The translations under genes and the position numbers were made by a program. The notes beneath the pieces were generated by a model. It saw only the letters and a list, made by a program, of their open reading frames with translations. It was not told the DNA's origin and did not search any database. This document shows positions 8,610 through 16,565 of a stretch of 47,705 nucleotides of DNA, one piece after another (within the stretch, counting starts at the first letter, position 1; each line of letters starts with the position of its first letter). The DNA is from Clostridia bacterium (GTDB lineage Bacteria; Bacillota; Clostridia; Oscillospirales; Acutalibacteraceae): positions 1 through 47,705 of the forward strand of contig JAGBAK010000049.1 in NCBI GenBank assembly GCA_017938985.1, read 5' to 3'.

Positions 8610-10627
8610 TTTATTTCCTCCGGGTTTTTCTTCTTTCTTTTTGTTTCCGAAGCAGTTTTGTTTTGAACAACGTCAAACAAAATAGAGGCTTTGAACACGT
8701 TGTTTTCTGCTTCAACTTCAAGCTCTGCACCCTGAAGCTCTGCCAGAGTTTTGGATATCGAAAGGCCCAGACCGCTGCCCTCCGTGTGACGTGAACGGTC
8801 GCCTCTTACAAATCGCTCCGTAAGCTCCTGTGCATCAACGTTAAGCTCGTTCTTTGCCGTGTTCGCAATGCAAAGTCTTGCTCTGCCGCCTTCAACTCCG
8901 AGAGTGATTACAACGTCTGTGTCGGGAGCGGCATATTTGCAGGCATTGTTAAAGAGATTGGCAAGAATTCGCCAGAGCCAGCGCCCGTCGCCCATAACGT
9001 AAACGTCCTGCTCGGGCATTGATATTCTGGGCAGCAGACAGCTTTTTTCAAGCTTATAGGCAAACTCCTCAACCGTCTGGTTGATAATGATATTAAGGCT
9101 GATTTTTGACAGCTCGATTTCAATATTGCCCGAGCTTATCTGCGATGCCTCTATAAGGTCATCAAGAAGAAGGTTCAGGTTTTCCGTATGATGCGAAAGA
9201 ATATCAAGATATTTTGCCTTTTCTTTTTTGGTAAGACCGTCTCTTTTGAGCAAATCAACGTAGCTGACAATTGAGGTAAGAGGTGTTTTGATATCGTGCG
9301 AAACGTTGGTGATAAGCTCGCTCTTGAGCCTTTCGCTTTTGATTTCCTGTTCCATTGCTTTGTTGATTTCTTTTTTTATCTGGTCAAGGTTTTTACCGTG
9401 TGCCCTGAAGCTGGCAATGGTAAGCTTGCTTGCAATTTCGTCGCCGAGAACACCCTCCGCAAGGCGCTGACCTTCTTCGCGGATATAGTTGAGGTTGATG
9501 GCTATCATTGCAATAATGGGAATCATAACAAGCCTTGAAAGCGCCCAGATAACAACAAACGTGCTCAGAACGCTTTTGGGTTCAAAAATTTCACTGATAA
9601 CGCCAAGATATACCGTGCCAAGCAGAATCGCCGCTTCCGCAACGATATAAAAGGAAATACCTATGCATATTTTTTTGAAAAGGCTCAGTTCTTTGAACAA
9701 GCGTTTTCTGATTTTTCTGGGTGTTTTTCTCTTGAACTTTCTTACTATTCTGTATGCAATGGTGTTTTTGTAAAGCTTGCCCATCTTTACTCTCACGGAA
9801 AGTGTTGTGAGGAATATCATAAGAACAAGAATAATGGCAACAAAGGTTATCATAACAACCACGTTGTTAAGAACCATACCTACGTCCGCCGCCGTTGTGA
9901 GTCCCATAATAACCCACGAAACGGCAAAAATAACAAGCACAAACAGCACACAGATATCAAACGGTATGCGGTCAATAAAACCCGGCTGAACTTCACCGCT
10001 TTCATTCTCTTTAAGACCTGCATTAATCGTTATAAGCGAAAGCATAATAACAATTACTATTGCCGCCACACCCAGAGCAAAAAACAAAACGTATTTCAGA
10101 TTATCCGCAACCTCAATCCATCGGAATGCGCTTGCATACTTGTCTTTTACGGAAGTGTTGTCTATTTCGGGAAGATAATAATTTATCCTCAGCGGTATTG
10201 TTTCGCCGTTTTCATCATAAATAAAATAGCTCGAGCTGCCGCTGTAAAGTGCTTCGCTGTGCTCTCTTGCAACATCTTCAACGCCGCCGGGTGAGTTGGT
10301 GTAATAAATCTTACCGCTGTTATCGGTAACGTAGAACATAAAGTTTGTTCTTGATTGAGAAAATCTGTCTTCGTAATAATTTATTCTGTAAGTATCGTTG
10401 CCCTGATAGAAGCAGTTATAATAGTCCTGCGCCTGTTCAAGGTCATCAAGCGAATAAATCTGAAAAGCGATGGTTTTCGCCGTTTTTCCGTCATCGCCTT
10501 TTTCATAGAAATTATATTCCACAAGATAAGATATGCCCAGAACACAGCCCACTGCCACAAACGCCATACAAATAAGAACAATTATGGCTGAGGTGCGGTC
10601 TGTTTCGGAACGCATATTATTGCCCAA
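8606..10627 (-). CDS. Sensor histidine kinase with six membrane segments
   Basis: 673 residues. Membrane helix near 12-35, then an external domain to about 170, then further helices near 172-198, 219-243, 247-272, 319-345 and 350-376, so the input part is a multi-pass membrane unit rather than the usual two helices. The kinase core has the H box NVSHDIKTPL (H444), the N box LANLFNNACKY and the G box GSGLGLSISK, of the VanS/PhoR type. The start is TTG: GGAGGGG lies exactly 7 bases before it, while the nearest ATG, four codons later, would be 19 bases away. It is coded 26 bases after the response regulator, its likely partner, and overlaps the CAP gene. The ligand is unknown; the exported CAP and LRR lipoproteins suggest an envelope signal. 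Confidence 0.9.
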   Translation of the reverse strand: MGNNMRSETDRTSAIIVLICMAFVAVGCVLGISYLVEYNFYEKGDDGKTAKTIAFQIYSLDDLEQAQDYYNCFYQGNDTYRINYYEDRFSQSRTNFMFYVTDNSGKIYYTNSPGGVEDVAREHSEALYSGSSSYFIYDENGETIPLRINYYLPEIDNTSVKDKYASAFRWIEVADNLKYVLFFALGVAAIVIVIMLSLITINAGLKENESGEVQPGFIDRIPFDICVLFVLVIFAVSWVIMGLTTAADVGMVLNNVVVMITFVAIILVLMIFLTTLSVRVKMGKLYKNTIAYRIVRKFKRKTPRKIRKRLFKELSLFKKICIGISFYIVAEAAILLGTVYLGVISEIFEPKSVLSTFVVIWALSRLVMIPIIAMIAINLNYIREEGQRLAEGVLGDEIASKLTIASFRAHGKNLDQIKKEINKAMEQEIKSERLKSELITNVSHDIKTPLTSIVSYVDLLKRDGLTKKEKAKYLDILSHHTENLNLLLDDLIEASQISSGNIEIELSKISLNIIINQTVEEFAYKLEKSCLLPRISMPEQDVYVMGDGRWLWRILANLFNNACKYAAPDTDVVITLGVEGGRARLCIANTAKNELNVDAQELTERFVRGDRSRHTEGSGLGLSISKTLAELQGAELEVEAENNVFKASILFDVVQNKTASETKRKKKNPEEIK

Positions 10628-10653
10628 AATGTTTCCCCTCCGTTAACTGCCGT

Positions 10654-11406
10654 TTAATCCCTGTTGCCGTCGGCAGATAATTTGTTTTTTTCCTCCGTTC
10701 CGGGTGAAGGTTTCTTTTCCATTTTATAGCCGTGACCCCAGACAACCTTAAGATAATCGGGGCTGGCAGGATTGATTTCGATTTTTTCTCTGAGGTGGCG
10801 GATATGAACCGTTACGGTGTTTTCTGCGCCCAAAGGGTCGTCCTTCCACACGTGGCGATAGATGTCCTTTGGCGAAAAAACTCTGCCCTGGTTTTCCATA
10901 AAAAACTTGAGAAGCGAAAATTCCGTGGGAGTAAGGTTGACGGGTTCGCCGTCAATGCAAACGGATTTTGACTTGATATCAAGCTCAATGCCGCCGTTAT
11001 AAAGAATAACTTCAGCCGAAGCGCCTGAGGCAGAGCCGCCGAGACGCATATATCTGCGAAGCTGAGATTTGACCCTTGCGCTTACCTCAATGGGATTGAA
11101 CGGCTTTGTTATGTAGTCATCGGCACCTGAATTAAGACCCAGAATTTTATCCATATCCTGCGTTTTTGCCGTCAGAAGGATAACAGGAATGTTTGAATAT
11201 TCCCTGAGCCTTGCAAGAGCTTTCATTCCGTCCATAACAGGCATCATTATGTCCATCAGAAGCAGGTGAATTTCTTCTTTTTCAATAACCTCAAGTGCTT
11301 TTCTGCCGTTTTCAGCTTCAAAAATCCGGTATCCGTCATCCTTAAGATAAATTCTGAGGGCGGTGCGGATATCGGCTTCGTCATCACAAATCAAGATATT
11401 ATACAT
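10654..11406 (-). CDS. OmpR/PhoB-family response regulator
   Basis: 250 residues. The receiver domain (1-118) has the acidic pair in CDDE, the phosphoacceptor D52 in LLMDIMMPVMDG, and the conserved Lys in DYITKPFN. A winged-helix DNA-binding domain follows (about 133-232), recognisable by LTPTEFSLLKFF, TVTVHIRHLREKI and VVWGHGYKM, closest to VanR-type regulators. The last ~18 residues are a polar tail. It is the first gene of the four-gene operon and pairs with the kinase next to it. AGAGGAAG precedes the ATG. Confidence 0.92.
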   Translation of the reverse strand: MYNILICDDEADIRTALRIYLKDDGYRIFEAENGRKALEVIEKEEIHLLLMDIMMPVMDGMKALARLREYSNIPVILLTAKTQDMDKILGLNSGADDYITKPFNPIEVSARVKSQLRRYMRLGGSASGASAEVILYNGGIELDIKSKSVCIDGEPVNLTPTEFSLLKFFMENQGRVFSPKDIYRHVWKDDPLGAENTVTVHIRHLREKIEINPASPDYLKVVWGHGYKMEKKPSPGTEEKNKLSADGNRD

Positions 11407-11468
11407 AGCAACTTCCTCTTTGACGTCGGTTTGGGGGCGGTGTTTGCCCGGCCCCTTGCTTTTGTCTT

Positions 11469-11477
11469 ATTATAACA
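11469..11477 (-). promoter_or_regulatory. Extended -10 promoter of the two-component operon
   Basis: Read on the minus strand the site is TGTTATAAT: a perfect -10 with the TG extension, and no convincing -35 box at 17 bases. Such promoters can depend on an activator, so autoregulation by the response regulator is possible. About 60 bases of leader follow. Confidence 0.6.
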
Positions 11478-11545
11478 GGCGTGCAAACAGAAATAAATAG
11501 TTTTTGAAATATTTCATAATTATTTAAGAATTAGACGGAGTACAT

Positions 11546-11587
11546 AAAAAGCTAAAGGCACCGGTTACCCGATGCCTTCAGCTTTTA
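11546..11587 (-). terminator. Terminator of the MFS transporter gene
   Basis: AAAAGCT and AAGGCA pair with TGCCTT and AGCTTTT, with one bulge on each side; on the minus strand a T run follows. It lies 80 bases after the MFS stop codon. Confidence 0.75.
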
Positions 11588-11666
11588 TAGAAGGATGTAT
11601 GAATTTGCCGGAATTGCAAGCCGAGTTGCGGAGTCTCTGCTGACCGTTCCGGCAGAAGAAAGCGGA

Positions 11667-13169
11667 TTAATCTTCGTTAGCTTCCTTTGCAGCCTTAACA
11701 ACGTCTTCGGGAACGGCTTCGCCGTGCTTAACAAAGAGGATGAGGAGAAGGCTGAGCGCAAACATAACGGGGCTGTAAACAAACAGTGACATATATGTGC
11801 CTGAAAGCATACGAACAATACCGTAAACGATGGGGGAAGCAATCTGTGCCGAGAAGGTTGCGGTGTAATAATAGCCTGTGAAAGTACCAACCTTATCAAT
11901 ACCGCCGATATCAAGAACAAGGGGAAGAGTATTAACGGTGATAAGCATATTTGCAAAGCCGCCAAGAACAAGAGCAACCCAGATAAGAGCCATGTTCTGA
12001 ATAACAACGTAAATTGCAAATACAGCCATAAACACTGCAAGACCCATGAGGATTGTCTTTTTTCTGCCGAGCTTCTTGCCGAGATAGCCGGCAGGGATTG
12101 CCGCTGCTGCGGAGCAAACGGCAAAGAGTGTTGTCATAATGGTTGCCTGAGACGTTGTTTTGCCGAGAACTTCTGCTGCGAAAAGTGAGAAGAATGTTGT
12201 GATTGCGTTTGTGCCGCAGAAGAGGAAGAACAGGCCGCCAAGCATACATATAAGGCTCTTTCTTTCTGCCTTTGAAAGCTTTTCGGCTTTTCTTGCAGCT
12301 TTTTCTGCTTTCTTTGCTTCTTTTTCCGCCTTAGCTCTTGCTGCCTCGTCAAGAGCCTGATTTCTCTCGGCAACTGCTTCAAGCTTGCTTGAAGGTTCTT
12401 TTACAAAGAAAAGAATAACAAGCATACCGATAATCATAACAACGGAACCGGTAAGGAAAACATAGGGGAAGGTAAGATATTCGTTTCCGTTTTCAACGGA
12501 GATTTCTGTTTTGGTGAATAAAGTATAAATTGCAACAACGATTGTGCCTGCAAACATACCGATTGCGCTGCCGACACCACCCATAAGGTTGATAATGGCG
12601 TTGCCTTCACTTCGCAGTGCAGGGGGAGTCAGTGCGGGCATAAGTGCAACAACGGGAGCTCTCCAGAGCGACATCGAGAATACGAACAGGATGATGAAGA
12701 GCATTGTGAGCGGCAGAGAACCTTTGAGCGCAACAAAGGGGATAATTGCGAAAAGGAGCGCTGAAACAGGTGCGCCGAAAACGATGAAAGGACGGCGTTT
12801 GCCGAGCTTTGAGTGACAACGGTCCGAAAGCTTACCGAAGGTAGGCTGGAAAATAACGCCGAAGATGTTATCGAACGTCATGATGATACCGATGAAAAGA
12901 GGAACAAGCGTAATACCGCCTGCTGCTGTGGTAACCTCTTCACCCTGTGATTCTGCAAATTTTGCAAGAACGGGGAACATTTCGTTGAGCTTTGCACTCC
13001 AACTTGTAACGGTTGCGGATGCATTAAGCAATCTTTCAAGAATTTTGGTGATGTAGGGATCATAAATTGCCCATGCGATTGAGGAAGCCATAAAGCCGAA
13101 ACCTGTGAGAATGGTTCTCGGGCGGTGAAGCTTGCCGTTCTCTCTTTCGCAGAATAAGGTGTTGTTCAT
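11667..13169 (-). CDS. MFS transporter of the GPH (glycoside-pentoside-hexuronide) type
   Basis: 500 residues with 12 membrane segments. The conserved first cytoplasmic loop contains FGKLSDRCHSKLGKRRPFI, the form of the MFS motif found in GPH/SLC45-like sugar symporters. The central loop is enlarged by a Lys/Ala/Glu-rich helix (repeats such as KAEKEAKKAEKAARKAEK) predicted to be a cytoplasmic coiled coil; this is uncommon in length but occurs in clostridial members. The C-terminus is acidic. Substrate is probably a sugar or glycoside taken up with H+ or Na+, but no glycosidase lies beside it. It has its own promoter, a leader with a dyad and a terminator. The start is supported by AAGGAGAG. 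Confidence 0.8.
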   Translation of the reverse strand: MNNTLFCERENGKLHRPRTILTGFGFMASSIAWAIYDPYITKILERLLNASATVTSWSAKLNEMFPVLAKFAESQGEEVTTAAGGITLVPLFIGIIMTFDNIFGVIFQPTFGKLSDRCHSKLGKRRPFIVFGAPVSALLFAIIPFVALKGSLPLTMLFIILFVFSMSLWRAPVVALMPALTPPALRSEGNAIINLMGGVGSAIGMFAGTIVVAIYTLFTKTEISVENGNEYLTFPYVFLTGSVVMIIGMLVILFFVKEPSSKLEAVAERNQALDEAARAKAEKEAKKAEKAARKAEKLSKAERKSLICMLGGLFFLFCGTNAITTFFSLFAAEVLGKTTSQATIMTTLFAVCSAAAAIPAGYLGKKLGRKKTILMGLAVFMAVFAIYVVIQNMALIWVALVLGGFANMLITVNTLPLVLDIGGIDKVGTFTGYYYTATFSAQIASPIVYGIVRMLSGTYMSLFVYSPVMFALSLLLILFVKHGEAVPEDVVKAAKEANED

Positions 13170-13193
13170 AAAAACTCTCCTTGCTGTGTAGTT

Positions 13194-13207
13194 ACCTGTC
13201 TACAGGT
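13194..13207. promoter_or_regulatory. Perfect dyad in the leader of the MFS gene
   Basis: ACCTGT-CT-ACAGGT is a perfect 6+2+6 inverted repeat downstream of the promoter and just upstream of the ribosome binding site. It could be a repressor operator (roadblock position), or a small RNA hairpin limiting translation. A second weaker dyad, CCGATTTTTTCGG, lies about 10 bases further upstream in the same leader. Confidence 0.5.
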
Positions 13208-13240
13208 GTTGCCCGAAAAAATCGGACGATACGTACAGAT

Positions 13241-13269
13241 ATTATATCATCTTTGATATGGATTTTAAA
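13241..13269 (-). promoter_or_regulatory. Promoter of the MFS gene
   Basis: Read on the minus strand: TTTAAA, 17 bases, TATAAT, with TG at the extended -10 position. Confidence 0.72.
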
Positions 13270-13348
13270 GACAACATTTTAACCTAAAAATCGGTTGTTT
13301 TTTTGGTAGACTTGCCGAAAAATTTTTCCAAAAAACAAAAAAATAATC

Positions 13349-13377
13349 TTGACAAACATATCATAGGGGTTTATACT
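13349..13377 (+). promoter_or_regulatory. Consensus promoter of the leader-controlled ABC exporter operon
   Basis: TTGACA, 17 bases, TATACT: the -35 box is a perfect match. It is the strongest-looking promoter in the window. Transcription would start near 13384, leaving only about 28 bases before the leader start codon. Confidence 0.9.
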
Positions 13378-13412
13378 CTAAAACATATAAATTATGAAAG
13401 GAGGCGGACTCA

Positions 13413-13484
13413 ATGACAATCAGAAAGAACCTTTTAACTGCTTGCTCCTCGGGCAAAGTGTTGCGTCCGCACGCCGTTTTATAA
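13413..13484 (+). CDS. Leader peptide of the ABC exporter operon (23 residues)
   Basis: AAAGGAGG lies 8-9 bases before the ATG, as good a ribosome binding site as any in the window. The peptide begins MTIRKNLLTAC and ends with TAA 22 bases before the 5' arm of an intrinsic terminator. Codons 12-15 contain one strand of the antiterminator (see next entries), so translation and RNA folding must interfere. The arrangement resembles the bmrB leader of Bacillus subtilis, which controls the bmrCD multidrug exporter by ribosome-dependent attenuation; I claim similarity of layout, not of sequence. An alternative reading of the region as a 69-residue ORF in another frame starting upstream has no proper ribosome binding site. 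Confidence 0.7.
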   Translation: MTIRKNLLTACSSGKVLRPHAVL

Positions 13485-13523
13485 TTTTTGCGGATATGCT
13501 ATGCACACAGCGCTGCCTGAGGA
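13446..13523 (+). promoter_or_regulatory. Antiterminator: leader-ORF strand pairs with the terminator's 5' arm
   Basis: TCCTCGGGCA (13446-13455) can pair over ten continuous bases, with a single G-U, with TGCCTGAGGA (13514-13523), which is the inner 5' arm and loop of the terminator; the two structures exclude each other. The first strand covers leader codons 12-15. A ribosome moving through these codons would block it and let the terminator form; a ribosome stalled in the first ~8 codons would leave it free and allow read-through. GCGGAC beside the ribosome binding site can in turn pair with GTCCGC (13465-13470), closing a further leader helix. Confidence 0.65.
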
Positions 13524-13545
13524 CAGGAGCGCTGTTTTATTTTTT
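13507..13545 (+). terminator. Intrinsic terminator (attenuator) before the ABC exporter genes
   Basis: ACAGCGCT pairs with AGCGCTGT, continued after one bulged G by CCTG/CAGG with an AGGA loop, and followed by TTTTATTTTTT. It lies between the promoter and the first exporter gene, so all expression of the operon from this promoter must read through it. Confidence 0.9.
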
Positions 13546-13607
13546 ACCAACCTTTTGCTCTCAGTCAACACTATATATACGATTACATTCACGAAAGAGG
13601 TGAAAAA

Positions 13608-15953
13608 ATGGGAAAGAAAGAAAAAAAGAACAAGTCGCAACGCAACGAAAAAAACAAGCACAAGTTTCCCGAGCCGTTGCTGAAAAAGCTTGAGGAAGCA
13701 GGTCTTGACACAAAAAATCTGATTTTCTGCTGCACGGGCGATATGGACAACGACGCCTGTTACCGCAACGCATGGCTCAGCTTTGACGAAAAAGGGCTAT
13801 ACGTTGCTTACGGCACGGAAAAGCTTGTCAAAGCAAAGCACAAAAAGCACGTTGAGCCAAGCTACACGGTTGAAGAAATCACTGCAATTCCCATTGACGA
13901 CGTCGATTCGCTTGAAACCGAGCGATACGTTTCAACAGGCAGACTCATCGCGGTCAAAGACGGCGAACAGCAAAGCGTTGTTCGCTTTTCCGTCGGTAAG
14001 CTGGGTCAGTTTGACAATCTGACAAAAGCTTTCAATTCTTTCAAAGAAAAAGGTGAAGCCGAAATCCCGTCTTCTGCCGAACCCGAAGAAAAAAAGTGCA
14101 AAAAATGCGGCAAACCCTGTCCCGACGGAAAAGACTTCTGCAAAAAATGCGGCAAAAACTCTGCCGTTGCCATCCGTCTTTTCAATTTTTTCGGCGGTTA
14201 CGTGCCTCATATTGTTGCAATAATCGCCATCATGCTGCTCGGCTCCGCTGTCACGGTGTTTATTCCGCAGGTCAGCACCCGTGCGCTGTTTGACGATATC
14301 CTTGCAAACCCCAACGGTCTGCCCGCAGTTGAGCTTATTAAGGCTTTGGGCGTGCTTGTTCTTTCAATTTTCGGCATAAAGCTGCTCAACACCCTGCTGA
14401 CCGTGATTCAGCAGTACCTTACGGGCGGAATTATGCCTAAAGTCATCTACGATATCCGAGTCAAAATTTTCAGGGCGATGCAACGCCTTTCGGTAGGCTT
14501 CTATTCCTCAAAGCAAACGGGCTCCCTTATGGAAAGAGTTATCAGCGATTCCAACAACATTTATTGGTTCTTTGTTGACGGCGTTCCCAGCGTCATAATC
14601 GATACGGCAACCATTATCGGCGTTCTTGCTCTGATGTTCATTATGAGCTGGAAGCTTTCGCTGATTGTTATCGTTGCCCTTCCCCTGCTTATGACGGCAC
14701 TTGTGCTGGGCGATAAATTTTTCAGAAGGCTTCACCACAGAAACTGGCTGTTCGGCGCAAGAGTTTCGTCAATGGTCAGCGATAACATCAACGGACAGCG
14801 TGTTATCAAAGCTTTTGCAAAAGAAAACGATGAATTTGACCGCTTCAGCAAAGCGAGCGAGGATCTGATGAATTCAGAAATCAAGCTCTCTGTTACCGAG
14901 GCAACCGTATACCCGATTTTTGAAGTTTTCATTCTTATGCTGTCAACCGTTGTTCTCGGCGCAGGCGGCGTTCTTGTTGCAAAAGGCGAAATGACCGCAG
15001 GCACACTGCTCACTTATATCGTTTATCTCGAAATGCTCAGAGGTCCGTTTGACTTCCTTTCATGGGTTTCAAACTGGTGGTCAAGATGTGCGGATTCAGC
15101 GCAGAGAGTTTTTGAAATCTGCGACGCCGAGCCCGATATCGTTGAAAAAGAAAATGCCGTCAGCTTTGAAAATCTTCAGGGTGACATCGAAATTAACGAG
15201 CTTGAATTTGAATATGAACCCGCAAGACCGATTATCAGAAAGCTCAGCCTCAAAGTCAAGGCAGGCGATATGCTCGGCATAGTCGGCAAAACGGGTGCGG
15301 GCAAAACAACCATTGCAAACCTTATTGCCAGACTTTACGACGCAAAAGAAGGCTCTGTAAAAATCGACGGCATTGACGTGCGTGACCTCAAACTCACCGA
15401 GCTTCGCCGCAACATAGGTCTTGTTTCACAGGATATCTATCTTTTCATCGGCACGATTGCCGACAACATCCGCTACGCAAAACCCGATGCCACGATGAGC
15501 GAGGTTATTGCTGCAGCCAAGGCGGCTTCGGCGCACGATTTTATTATGAAGCTGCCCGATGCTTACGAAACAAGAGTCGGCGCAGGCGGACAGAAGCTTT
15601 CAGGCGGCGAAAGACAGCGTATTTCCATTGCACGAACAATAATTCAGAATCCCAAAATTCTTATTCTTGACGAAGCTACCGCCGCAATGGATACCGAAAC
15701 CGAGCGCAATATTCAGCATTCGCTCACAAAGCTCAAGGCTGGCAGAACAACGCTTGCCATTGCTCACAGACTTTCAACGCTCCGTGATTCCGATTATCTT
15801 GCGGTTATCGACGGCGGCAAAATTATCGAATACGGTACATATTCCGAGCTTCTCAAGCAGAAGGGCGAATTCTATAAACAGTATAAGATTCAGTCCGAAG
15901 CTCTCAAAACAATCGGCATCGGCACAGGCGAAGCCGAAACGGAGGAGGAATAA
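13608..15953 (+). CDS. ABC half-exporter with extra N-terminal domain and zinc ribbon (first subunit)
   Basis: 781 residues, about 200 more than a standard half-exporter. Residues 1-150 form a highly charged start followed by a beta-rich region of unknown family. A zinc ribbon follows with C164/C167 and C178/C181 (CKKCG...CKKCG). Six membrane helices (about 190-500) and an ATPase domain follow: Walker A GKTGAGKTT, Q-loop SQDIYLF, signature LSGGERQR, Walker B LILDEATAAMD and H-loop AIAHRLS are all intact. It should pair with the second half-exporter two genes downstream; all ATPase motifs in both are canonical, so neither site looks degenerate, unlike many heterodimers. The cargo is unknown: drugs, peptides or lipids are possible. 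GAAAGAGG precedes the ATG. Confidence 0.9.
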   Translation: MGKKEKKNKSQRNEKNKHKFPEPLLKKLEEAGLDTKNLIFCCTGDMDNDACYRNAWLSFDEKGLYVAYGTEKLVKAKHKKHVEPSYTVEEITAIPIDDVDSLETERYVSTGRLIAVKDGEQQSVVRFSVGKLGQFDNLTKAFNSFKEKGEAEIPSSAEPEEKKCKKCGKPCPDGKDFCKKCGKNSAVAIRLFNFFGGYVPHIVAIIAIMLLGSAVTVFIPQVSTRALFDDILANPNGLPAVELIKALGVLVLSIFGIKLLNTLLTVIQQYLTGGIMPKVIYDIRVKIFRAMQRLSVGFYSSKQTGSLMERVISDSNNIYWFFVDGVPSVIIDTATIIGVLALMFIMSWKLSLIVIVALPLLMTALVLGDKFFRRLHHRNWLFGARVSSMVSDNINGQRVIKAFAKENDEFDRFSKASEDLMNSEIKLSVTEATVYPIFEVFILMLSTVVLGAGGVLVAKGEMTAGTLLTYIVYLEMLRGPFDFLSWVSNWWSRCADSAQRVFEICDAEPDIVEKENAVSFENLQGDIEINELEFEYEPARPIIRKLSLKVKAGDMLGIVGKTGAGKTTIANLIARLYDAKEGSVKIDGIDVRDLKLTELRRNIGLVSQDIYLFIGTIADNIRYAKPDATMSEVIAAAKAASAHDFIMKLPDAYETRVGAGGQKLSGGERQRISIARTIIQNPKILILDEATAAMDTETERNIQHSLTKLKAGRTTLAIAHRLSTLRDSDYLAVIDGGKIIEYGTYSELLKQKGEFYKQYKIQSEALKTIGIGTGEAETEEE

Positions 15954-15955
15954 CA

Positions 15956-16471
15956 ATGAGTTCAAACACAATATCTCCCGAAACACTTAAAACCGAGTAT
16001 GTTTTACCCGAAAAATGTGTTTTTTCGCTTAACCCCAACGGCTTTCTTGCCGCTGAAATTGACGGCAAAGTTTATAAAAGAGTCATTCTTACACGCTCCC
16101 TGCCGCTGTCACTTCCCGATGAATACATCTGCATTTCCGATATCGAAAAAAACGAAGTCGGCATCATCAAGACAATTGCAGATTTTTCAAAGGAGCAGCA
16201 GGAGCTTATCAACAGCGAGCTTTCACAGCGCTACTATTGTCCGATAATCAGCAAAATTGAATCCATCAAAGAAAAAATGGGCCATTTCTATTTTGACGTT
16301 TTAATCGGCGACACCAAAAAATCCTTTGCAGTTAAGGATATCACCAAAAGCATCCGTCAGCACGGCGATGCAATTGACGTTACCGATATCGACGGCAACC
16401 GTTACAGAATAACGGACTTTGAGTCAATCGAAGCAAAGAGCCGCCGCAAACTGGAACCCTATCTTTATTAA
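15956..16471 (+). CDS. DUF1854-family protein
   Basis: 171 residues, soluble, starting 2 bases after the exporter stop codon with GGAGGAG as ribosome binding site. It matches the pattern I know for DUF1854: an FSLNPNGFLAAEIDG start, the LPLSLPDEYICISD segment, a helix ending in ELSQRYYCPII, and the C-terminal VTDIDGNRYRITDFESI and SRRKLEPYL. DUF1854 genes are recurrently found next to ABC exporters, and in some proteobacteria beside cyanophycin genes, but their role is not established. Here it sits between the two half-exporters, so a part in exporter assembly, gating or cargo delivery is the natural inference. Confidence 0.78.
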   Translation: MSSNTISPETLKTEYVLPEKCVFSLNPNGFLAAEIDGKVYKRVILTRSLPLSLPDEYICISDIEKNEVGIIKTIADFSKEQQELINSELSQRYYCPIISKIESIKEKMGHFYFDVLIGDTKKSFAVKDITKSIRQHGDAIDVTDIDGNRYRITDFESIEAKSRRKLEPYLY

Positions 16472-16481
16472 GCGAAAAACG

Positions 16482-16535
16482 AACAGTTAAAAATGAATAG
16501 TTTCGGAAAGGCTTTGCCCTTACCCGACTATATTC
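16482..16535. repeat. Partial copy of a MITE-like intergenic element
   Basis: The segment contains AATGAATAGTTTCGGAAAGGC and, after a short stretch, GACTATATTCAC, which match parts of the longer element at 43811-43919 (GAATAGTG..., GGAAAGGCTTCGCCTTTG, CGATTATA). It lies inside the exporter operon, upstream of the GGGGTG ribosome binding site of the second half-exporter. Confidence 0.55.
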
Positions 16536-16565
16536 ACACCAAACATCCGAAAAAGGGGTGAAAAT

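Noticed and set aside
11585-12124. 179-residue minus-strand ORF within the MFS gene
   Set aside because: Shifted frame of the membrane protein; Ser/Leu-rich and without family features.
13394-13603. 69-residue plus-strand ORF covering the leader region
   Set aside because: Its ATG precedes the ribosome binding site, and it reads through the terminator stem in a different frame from the leader ORF, which has the proper AAAGGAGG spacing.
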